From Planctomycetota bacterium (GTDB taxonomy: Bacteria; Planctomycetota; B15-G4), in NCBI GenBank assembly GCA_029259695.1, contig JAJDEQ010000177.1:1-35215 (forward strand): a DNA stretch of 35,215 bases. The letters run 5' to 3'. Positions 29,592 to 35,215 of the stretch are shown here, piece by piece. The notes under the pieces are model-generated. The model had not been told where the DNA came from, did not search any database, and saw nothing but the letters and a program-made list of their open reading frames with translations. Positions within the stretch are counted from its first letter, which is position 1, and each line of letters begins with the position of its first letter. The translations under genes were made by a program, and so were the position numbers.

Positions 29592-30449
29592 ATGAGAATC
29601 CTCCGCGCCGAGGCCATGGGCCTCTGTTTCGGCGTTCGCGACGCCCTCGACCTGGCGGCCGAACAGACGCGGCCGGCGGACGTCACGATCCACGGCGAGC
29701 TCGTGCACAACGAGACCGTGCTCGAACGCCTGAGCCAGCGCGGATTCCGGTTCGCACCGGAAGCGCGGCGCGAGCAGGTCCCCGAAACCGACGCGGTGTT
29801 CGTGACCGCGCATGGCATCAGCGATCGCGCGCGAGAGCGTCTGGTGCGGCACGGCAAGCAGTTGATCGACTCGACGTGCCCGTTGGTGCGCCGCGCCCAC
29901 GGGACGGCGAAGCAGCTCTCCGACGACGGCTACTTCGTGATCGTCATCGGCAAGCCGGGGCACGTCGAGGTGCGAGGTCTGATCGGCGATCTGCAGCGCT
30001 ACGACGTCGTGCCGAGTGTGGAGCGGGTGGCCCACTACGCGCACCCGCGACTCGGCGTGGTGTGCCAGACGACGACACCCGAGACCACGGCGGCCGAGAT
30101 CCTGGCCCGGATCAGAGCGCTGAACCCCGATGCCGAGGTGCGTTTCATCGACACGATCTGCGAGCCGACCAGGCAACGGGTCCACGCGGTCGAAGAGCTC
30201 GTGCAGACGGCCGACGTGATCATCGTCGTCGGCGGCGTGAACTCGAACAACACGGCACAGCTCGCGCGCATGAGCCGCGAGCGCGGCGTCGACGCGCACC
30301 ACGTCCAAGGCCCCGACGACCTCGACCCCGCGTGGTTCGACCCCGCCGACGTGGTCGGCCTCACCGCGGGCACGTCGACGCTCGACGAGACCATCGACGC
30401 GGTCGAGGACGCGCTGCGACAGCTCTCTCGAGCCGGGCGCGCGCGCTGA
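29592..30449 (+). CDS. ispH: 4-hydroxy-3-methylbut-2-enyl diphosphate reductase
   Basis: 285 residues. It catalyses the last step of the MEP pathway, reducing HMBPP to isopentenyl and dimethylallyl diphosphate with an iron-sulfur cluster. The three cluster cysteines are C12 (GLCFGV), C96 (IDSTCPLV) and C190 (DTICEPTRQR). The substrate-binding histidines H39 (GELVHN), H74 (TAHGIS) and H124 (GKPGHVEV) are present, together with E126 in the same segment and the SNNT motif near 218-221. C-terminal GLTAGTSTLDETIDAV also matches the family. The start ATG at 29592 follows AGGGAGAG. The gene stands alone, 111 bp after the regulator, and ends before a strong inverted repeat. Confidence 0.97.
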   Translation: MRILRAEAMGLCFGVRDALDLAAEQTRPADVTIHGELVHNETVLERLSQRGFRFAPEARREQVPETDAVFVTAHGISDRARERLVRHGKQLIDSTCPLVRRAHGTAKQLSDDGYFVIVIGKPGHVEVRGLIGDLQRYDVVPSVERVAHYAHPRLGVVCQTTTPETTAAEILARIRALNPDAEVRFIDTICEPTRQRVHAVEELVQTADVIIVVGGVNSNNTAQLARMSRERGVDAHHVQGPDDLDPAWFDPADVVGLTAGTSTLDETIDAVEDALRQLSRAGRAR

Positions 30450-30524
30450 CGGGGCCCCGCAAGCATGAGGTCCGCGGGGCGGTGCCTCCGGGAGGAAGTC
30501 GACCTGCGCGCTGCCGGCGAATGA

Positions 30525-30570
30525 GACGAGCCGTCGCGCGCGCCGGGTCGGCGTCACGCGACGGCTCGTC
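30525..30570. terminator. Perfect 14-bp inverted repeat, bidirectional terminator between convergent genes
   Basis: GACGAGCCGTCGCG at 30525-30538 pairs exactly with CGCGACGGCTCGTC at 30557-30570. The 18-base loop holds an inner CGCC/GGCG stem. It lies 75 bp after the ispH stop and about 30 bp after the end of the minus-strand beta-helix gene. There is no U-tract, but position and stability favour termination in both directions. Confidence 0.7.
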
Positions 30571-30598
30571 GAGCTGTCAGCGCATCAGGGCTGAGGTG

Positions 30599-32014
30599 TC
30601 AGTCGATGAGCGGCGCCAGGTCGAGGACCTGGGCCACGCCGAGGTCGTCCTCCGCAGGCGTCTTGAAGTTGTTGCCTCCCGAGCCCTTGCCGGCGAAGCC
30701 GACGCTCTGGTTGCCGCGACCGGCGATGTCCAGGCTGGCGTTGCCGATGCAGACGTTGTCGGCGATCAGGGTGCCCGCGCCGCTGTTGTCGATGCCCTCG
30801 TGGCCGTTCTTGCGGCACTTGTTGCCCACGATCTCGTTGCCGGTGAACGTGGGGGGCGGGCCGTCCTCGAAGAAGAACAGCCCGTCGAGGTCGATGCCGT
30901 CGCCCAGGTTCTTGTCGCAGACGTTGCCTTCGATGCGGTGGCCATTGCCGGTGATGTAGATGCCGTCGTTGCCGTTCTGCTTGGCGGTGTTGCCGATCAC
31001 CTCGTTGTCGTCGGCACTCCCGAAGCCGTCGGCGGGAGGGAAGACCTGCCCGCCGATGAGGGCGAACCCGGGCCCGCCGTTCTTCTGGGCCTTGTTCTTC
31101 TGCAGCAGCGAGTCGGACATGTCGGTGACGAACCCGGCCAACCCGTTCTCGTCCGCACGGTTGTTCGTGAGCTCGAATCCGCTGCCGAGTGCGATGAGGC
31201 CGTAGATGCCGTTGGTGTTCGTCGTGTTCTTGTCGGCGGTCATCGGCACGTCCTCCTGATCGCCGTTGTCGAGGAAGATGCCGGTGTTCTGGTTGCCGTT
31301 GCACTGGTTGCGGTCGAGGCTCACGGGGCCGGGAGGCGCAGCGATCGGGAATCCGTCCATCTCGATCTCGGAGTTGCGCACGGTGATCCCGTTGCCGAGG
31401 TTCTGCTCGGCGCGGTTGCGGTCCAGGGCGAGGATGCCACCGGCGGCGAAGATGCCGTCGAAGCACTGGAGTACGGTGTTCTTCTCGATCAGCGTGTCGC
31501 TCTCCGCGGTGTCGGCGAGGTAGAAGATGCCCGCCAGCTGGCAGGCCTGGATCGAGTTCTGGGAGATCACGGCGTTGTCGCCCAGGACGTTGATGGCACC
31601 GTCGTTGAAGGGCAGGAAGATGCCGTCGGCCTTCAGCGGGCCGCCGCCGCAGGCAGCAACGCGGTTCTTGGTGACGGTCGCGCCGTCGCCCATGACGGAC
31701 ACGCCTTGGGTCCCGTTGACGAGGACGAATCCGGTGACGGTGACGCCGGGGGACAGCACTTCGAGGCAGGGTCCGTTGTAACCGCCGTTGATGATGGCGC
31801 CCTTGCCCTGCAGCGTGAGGCCGCCCTTGTCCTCGGGCACGGACACGTTCTCGTCGTAGGTGCCCTTGCCGACCTGGACGACGTCGTCGGGCAGGGCCGC
31901 GTCGACCGCGGCCTGGATCGTCTCGAAGTCGGCAGGGACCTTGAGGGTCTCGGCGGCGATCGGCGTCGTGACGAGCGCGCTCAGGATGCAGACCGTGGTG
32001 AGTCGGGTGAACAT
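30599..32014 (-). CDS. Secreted right-handed parallel beta-helix protein (PbH1/NosD-like repeats)
   Basis: 471 residues from ATG at 32014. It has a signal peptide (MFTRLTTVCILSALVTTPIAA) followed immediately by LKVPADFETIQAAVDAALPDDVVQVGKGTY, the usual opening of a pectate-lyase-like beta-helix. Then come about 15 short coils with the asparagine-ladder pattern, for example NTVLQCFDGIFA, NRAEQNLGNGITV, NQCNGNQNTGIFL, NRADENGLAGFV, NTAKQNGNDGIYI, NVCDKNLGDGIDL and NKCRKNGHEGIDN. It ends NNFKTPAEDDLGVAQVLDLAPLID. Such proteins bind or cleave polysaccharides; no catalytic residues can be assigned by eye, so an enzymatic function is not claimed. It is convergent with ispH. Confidence 0.87.
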   Translation of the reverse strand: MFTRLTTVCILSALVTTPIAAETLKVPADFETIQAAVDAALPDDVVQVGKGTYDENVSVPEDKGGLTLQGKGAIINGGYNGPCLEVLSPGVTVTGFVLVNGTQGVSVMGDGATVTKNRVAACGGGPLKADGIFLPFNDGAINVLGDNAVISQNSIQACQLAGIFYLADTAESDTLIEKNTVLQCFDGIFAAGGILALDRNRAEQNLGNGITVRNSEIEMDGFPIAAPPGPVSLDRNQCNGNQNTGIFLDNGDQEDVPMTADKNTTNTNGIYGLIALGSGFELTNNRADENGLAGFVTDMSDSLLQKNKAQKNGGPGFALIGGQVFPPADGFGSADDNEVIGNTAKQNGNDGIYITGNGHRIEGNVCDKNLGDGIDLDGLFFFEDGPPPTFTGNEIVGNKCRKNGHEGIDNSGAGTLIADNVCIGNASLDIAGRGNQSVGFAGKGSGGNNFKTPAEDDLGVAQVLDLAPLID

Positions 32015-32237
32015 GGGTGGAGTTGCCTCGTTGGATGAAGCGGCGCCCCGGCCCGACGTTCGCCCGCGATGCCTCCGGAGGGGTATTCCGGAAGCGGTTC
32101 TCGAGTCGGCCGGGTACGGCACCGTGGATGGGTCGTCGGCCGTCCCCGTGACGCCCGTCCGCCCGGCGCAGAGTCTAGGGGACCGAGCGCGCGTTTCCAG
32201 GACACGACTCCCGTGACGCGGCCCCGCAGCCCGCGCT

Positions 32238-33619
32238 CTACGGCACTTCGGCTTCGATCGCGCTTGTCGCGCCGTGCTCCAGCACCGGGAGTTGCGGCGC
32301 GGCGACGAGCCAGGCCTGCAGCCAGAACTTCAGGCCCGACGGCACGCCGTTGGGCATCGTGCTCGACAACTCGACCGTCCCCGACTCGGGCAGCGCGAGC
32401 GGGCCGATGACCACATCCAGGTTGGGGACCAGGGTGCCACCGCGGCCACGAACGAGGCTTTCGCAAAGCCGAGGTCGGTCCACGGCTCGGTGTCGAAGTA
32501 GGTGTGGTTCAGGATCACCTCGTACGCCGGCGCCACGCCGTCGTTGTTGTGCAGTTCGAGGTCCGGGCGCCCGTCACCGCTCAGGTCGGCGGCGGTCACG
32601 TCCTGGCTCTTGGTCGTTCCCGTGTAGCGCAGCACCTCGGTGAATCCGCCCAGCCCGTCCCCCCGCAAGACGAGGGTCTCGGCCGAGTCGTCTGTGGAGT
32701 AGGCCACGTCCTCGATGCCGTCGTCGTCGAGGTCGGCCAGGGCCAGGCGGTCGAACAGGCGTGTGCTGGCCTTGATGGACGCCGGGCCGAACGCTGCGTT
32801 GCCGTTGCCGGAGAAGACCGCGAGGCCGAAGTCGCCGCCCACCAGGATGTCGAGCGTGCCACTGCCGTCGGTGTCGCGCAGGGCCACGTCCTTGGCGAGG
32901 TTGCCGATGCCGAGGCCGATCACGCCGGACGACGTGAATGCGCCGGCCCCGTCCCCGAGATAGAACTGGATGCTCGATTCGAAGAGCGACAGCATGAGCA
33001 CGACGAGATCAGGATCGCCGTCACCGTTGAGATCCCCGATCTCGCCGTCGCGCGGAATGAACTGACCCATCGGTCCCTGGATCAGGACCGGCGCACCGAA
33101 CGTGCCGTCGCCGTTGCCGGGCAACACCTCCGCCTGGGCGCCGGGCTGCAGGAGCTGACCCGCCAGCGAGATGATGTCGACCTCGCCGTCGCCGGTGACA
33201 TCACCGACCTCGAGCGCGAGCAGGAAGTCGTTGGGTGTCGTGTGCAGGGTGGTCGGCGCGCCGAACGTGCCGTCGCCGTTTCCCAGGCGCAGCGTGAGCG
33301 TGCCGTCGGCGTTGACCAGGTCGAGGTCGCCGTCGTTGTTCACGTCGACCAGGCGCAGCTCCCAGGACAGCTCATCGTCGATGGCGATCGGTCCGGTGAA
33401 CGTGCCGTCGCCGAGGTTGCGCAGCCATTCGAGCTTCGGGCCGCCGAGGACGACGTCGAGTGCGCCGTCCTCGTCGATGTCGGCCACGTCGGTGCTCTGC
33501 AGGAACGACGACCCGCTCACCGGGTACGCCACCCGGGGCTCGAACACGACCTGCCCGTGGGCGAGTCCTGTGATGATGACGGCGATCAGCACCGATCCGA
33601 TGCGACGTGCGTTCGACAT
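32238..33619 (-). pseudogene. Secreted VCBS/FG-GAP repeat protein with a frameshifted, shortened C-terminal domain
   Basis: The frame from ATG 33619 (signal peptide MSNARRIGSVLIAVIITGLAHG, GAGGGA upstream) encodes seven VCBS/FG-GAP blades with DxDxDG loops: DIDEDGALDVVLGG, DVNNDGDLDLVNADG, DVTGDGEVDIISLAG, DLNGDGDPDLVVLM, DTDGSGTLDILVGG, DLDDDGIEDVAYST and DLSGDGRPDLELHN. After TEPWTDLGFAKASFVAAVA the frame turns into Arg/Ser/Trp-rich nonsense ending at 32330. In another frame, from about 32440 to the stop at 32238, GGTLVPNLDVVIG and GVPSGLKFWLQAWLVAAP restore a typical secreted C-terminal domain. Roughly 30-40 residues expected between the two parts are missing. A deletion with a frame change fits better than a single-base error. 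The propeller may still be made with an aberrant tail. Confidence 0.72.
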
Positions 33620-33960
33620 GTGCGTGTCCCTCACGAAGTCCCTGGGCCTCACTTGCGATTCGCATGCTACACGGTCCGCGCAGGCGTCCGCCGGTGGTGC
33701 AGCCGCCCATCGGCACCTGCGGAATCCTGTCAGGCGGCGAGCACCGGTGTGCGCCGCGCCGACTCGGCGGCGGGCTTCATCGATCGTCGTCAGCCCGGGT
33801 GGGCCGCCGAGGGGCGGTGTGCGCGCCGGGACCGCGGGTTCACGCTGATCCGCACAAGTTCGTATGGGTGCGCAGCGTCCGCACTTCTAGTGTGAGGGTG
33901 AGGTGCTCTGCACCGCCCCCGCGCTGGACCGATCCCGACGTCCCGACTCAGGACCCCTGA
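33620..33960. other. 341-bp divergent intergenic region
   Basis: Separates the minus-strand VCBS gene from the plus-strand ppk2 gene and must hold both promoters. I see no gene. Weak candidates only: TTCACG followed 18 bp later by TATGGG near 33839-33868 on the plus strand, and TAGCAT near 33662-33668 on the minus strand. Several GC-rich dyads are present but none stands out. Confidence 0.4.
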
Positions 33961-34899
33961 ATGCCCGCCACCAAGGACAGTGCACGCTCCACCGCCACCA
34001 TTCGCGCCGCCGTCGAGAAGGTCGAACGCTCCAAGAAGGGGCGGCCGCCAGCGATCGACAAGCTCGAGCGCAAGTTCAAGAAGAAGGACCGCGAGGAGAT
34101 CTACCGGGCCGCACTGACGGCCTACCTCGATGCCGAGGAGCTCAAGCCCTATCAGGCCGAGCTGATCAAGCTCCAGCGACACCTCGAGATGACCGGCCGC
34201 AAGGTGATCATCCTCTTCGACGGCCGTGATGCGTCGGGGAAGGGCGGCACGATCCGCCGCGTCACCCGCTACATGAACGAGAAGCACTACCGCGTCGTGG
34301 CTCTCGGCAAGCCGAGCTTGCGCCAGCAGACCGAGCTGCACATGAAGCGCTACATCGAGCACTTCCCCCATGCCGGTGAGGTCGTCCTGTTCGATCGCAG
34401 CTGGTACAACCGCGCCATGGTCGAGCCGGTGATGGGCTTCTGCTCGACCAAGCAGTACCGGCAGTTCCTCGAGAAGGTCGGCGACTACGAGGAGAGCTTC
34501 ATCGCCGACGGGCACACGACGCTGATCAAGCTCTACTTCTCGGTCTCGAAGAAGGAGCAGGCCCGTCGTTTCGACCGGCGCAAGAACGACCCGCTGCGGA
34601 GCTGGAAGCTGAGCGAAGTCGATCTCCAGGCCCAGGACCTGTGGGCCGAGTTCACGAAGAAGAAGTACCGACTCCTGCAGGCCACGCACACCAAGAAGAA
34701 CCCGTGGTGGGTGATCCGCTCCGATGACAAGCACGCGGCGCGGCTCGAGACCATGAAGTTGATCCTCTCGTTGGTGAAGTACCGCGGTCGGAAACGGAGT
34801 CTCGACCTCGAGCCGAATCCGGCGGTGGCGGTGAACGCCAGCACCGAGTTGAAGCTCATGAACAGGCAACGCAGGAAACGCGGCCGTTTCGTTGGTTGA
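33961..34899 (+). CDS. ppk2: Polyphosphate kinase 2 family protein
   Basis: 312 residues. It uses inorganic polyphosphate to phosphorylate nucleotides (or the reverse) in the cytoplasm. The P-loop GRDASGKGGT lies at 88-97 and the Walker B/lid motif FDRSWYNRAMVEPVMGF at 144-160. KVIILFDG before the P-loop, the arginine/lysine-rich lid FSVSKKEQARRFDRRKNDPLRSWKLS, and PWWVIRSDDKHAARLE near the end match PPK2. The segment between P-loop and Walker B reads GKPSLRQQTELHMKRYIEHFP instead of the common PSxxExxQWYFQRYxxHLP, so substrate preference (ADP, GDP or AMP) cannot be assigned safely. A lysine-rich 45-residue N-terminal extension is present. The start is ATG at 33961. It is followed 74 bp later by the 7-residue-repeat gene. 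Confidence 0.92.
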   Translation: MPATKDSARSTATIRAAVEKVERSKKGRPPAIDKLERKFKKKDREEIYRAALTAYLDAEELKPYQAELIKLQRHLEMTGRKVIILFDGRDASGKGGTIRRVTRYMNEKHYRVVALGKPSLRQQTELHMKRYIEHFPHAGEVVLFDRSWYNRAMVEPVMGFCSTKQYRQFLEKVGDYEESFIADGHTTLIKLYFSVSKKEQARRFDRRKNDPLRSWKLSEVDLQAQDLWAEFTKKKYRLLQATHTKKNPWWVIRSDDKHAARLETMKLILSLVKYRGRKRSLDLEPNPAVAVNASTELKLMNRQRRKRGRFVG

Positions 34900-34973
34900 G
34901 GCTTGTGGGCTGAAGTTCGGTGCCCGCTGGATCCGATGATTGCCGGGGAGCCGGAGGCGGTTCGGAGAAACGT

Positions 34974-35215
34974 GTGGCTGACAAGGTGACGATGTCGGGC
35001 GACAAGCAGAACAAGACGGGCGATGGCACCAAGGCCGGCGTCAAGCCGACCAAGACAGGTGAGCAGGCGACCAAGACAGGTGAGCAGGCGACCAAGACAG
35101 GTGAGCAGGCGACCAAGGCAGGTGAGCAGGCGACCAAGACAGGTGAGCAGGCGACCAAGCCAGGTGAGCAGGCGACCAAGCCAGGTGAGCAGGCGACCAA
35201 GCCAGGTGAGCAGGC
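34974..35215 (+). CDS. N-terminal part of a protein made of 7-residue repeats TK(T/P/A)GEQA (runs off right edge)
   Basis: From a GTG at 34974 with GGAG six bases upstream, the frame reads VADKVTMSGDKQNKTGDGTK and then enters eight consecutive copies of TKTGEQA with T, A or P at the third position, still open at the window edge. The repeat is hydrophilic and probably disordered. No domain is visible yet. It may be a long linker or leader to a domain beyond the window. It is co-directional with ppk2, so the product could be related to polyphosphate use, but that is only a positional inference. The opposite-strand frame (VACSPVL repeats) is a shadow. Confidence 0.6.
   Translation, partial: MADKVTMSGDKQNKTGDGTKAGVKPTKTGEQATKTGEQATKTGEQATKAGEQATKTGEQATKPGEQATKPGEQATKPGEQ
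35049..35215. repeat. Eight 21-bp tandem units reaching the window edge
   Basis: Units start at 35049, 35070, 35091, 35112, 35133, 35154, 35175 and 35196, with consensus ACCAAGACAGGTGAGCAGGC(G). The seventh base of the unit varies (A, G or C), changing one residue. The length is a multiple of three, so the frame is preserved. Near-identity between units indicates recent expansion. Confidence 0.93.

Noticed and set aside
35049..35215. CRISPR-like array at the right edge
   Set aside because: The 21-bp units are directly adjacent with no unique spacers and keep a reading frame, so they are a coding minisatellite.

Overview
The window is GC-rich bacterial chromosome with dense protein-coding content. 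Several features point to a Planctomycetota-like organism: an ECF sigma factor fused through a membrane span to a very large extracytoplasmic region, many secreted FG-GAP/VCBS, HAF-repeat and parallel beta-helix proteins, and a secreted C-terminal domain with a GGTLVP...GVPSGL...QAW signature that I associate with that phylum. This taxonomic reading is an inference from family knowledge, not from a database search.

Layout. At the left edge a partial SLC13/DASS-type transporter (1-422, minus) diverges from two translationally coupled small membrane proteins (543-1333, plus). From 20855 down to 1461 almost everything is on the minus strand. In order of transcription this block holds two adjacent cobalamin-binding radical SAM enzymes (20855-16200), a secreted seven-bladed FG-GAP protein (15890-14595), a two-component pair (a sensor kinase with a regulator-type beta-propeller and its NarL-type response regulator, 14298-10631), and a run of small or membrane proteins (10250-8596). 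The last of these leads into a four-gene unit, glgX-glgB-adenine DNA methyltransferase-App1-like phosphatase (8495-1461), in which every junction is a 4-base start/stop overlap.

At 21066-21142 lies an intact tRNA-Asp(GTC). Its 3' part, from the anticodon loop through CCA plus two bases, is repeated exactly over 48 bp at 25267-25314. The 4.17 kb between the repeats looks like an integrated element with no integrase. It holds a collapsed IS91-family transposase, a possible fragment of a DDE (rve) transposase, the ECF sigma-transmembrane-beta-sandwich fusion protein (896 aa), and a small zinc-ribbon protein.

Right of the element, on the plus strand, are a secreted HAF-repeat protein, a frameshifted SnoaL-like remnant, a small membrane protein, a lipoprotein M23 peptidase, a membrane protein/winged-helix regulator operon, and ispH. 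The operon promoter carries a palindrome and abuts the start codon, which suggests leaderless, self-regulated expression. A perfect 14-bp inverted repeat separates ispH from two convergent secreted-protein genes: a parallel beta-helix protein and a VCBS-repeat protein whose C-terminal domain is damaged. The window ends with a polyphosphate kinase 2 gene and the start of a gene made of 21-bp (7-residue) tandem repeats that run off the edge. Glycogen branching and debranching enzymes together with PPK2 suggest storage-polymer metabolism. In-frame minisatellites in loops of several enzymes are a recurring feature of this genome segment.
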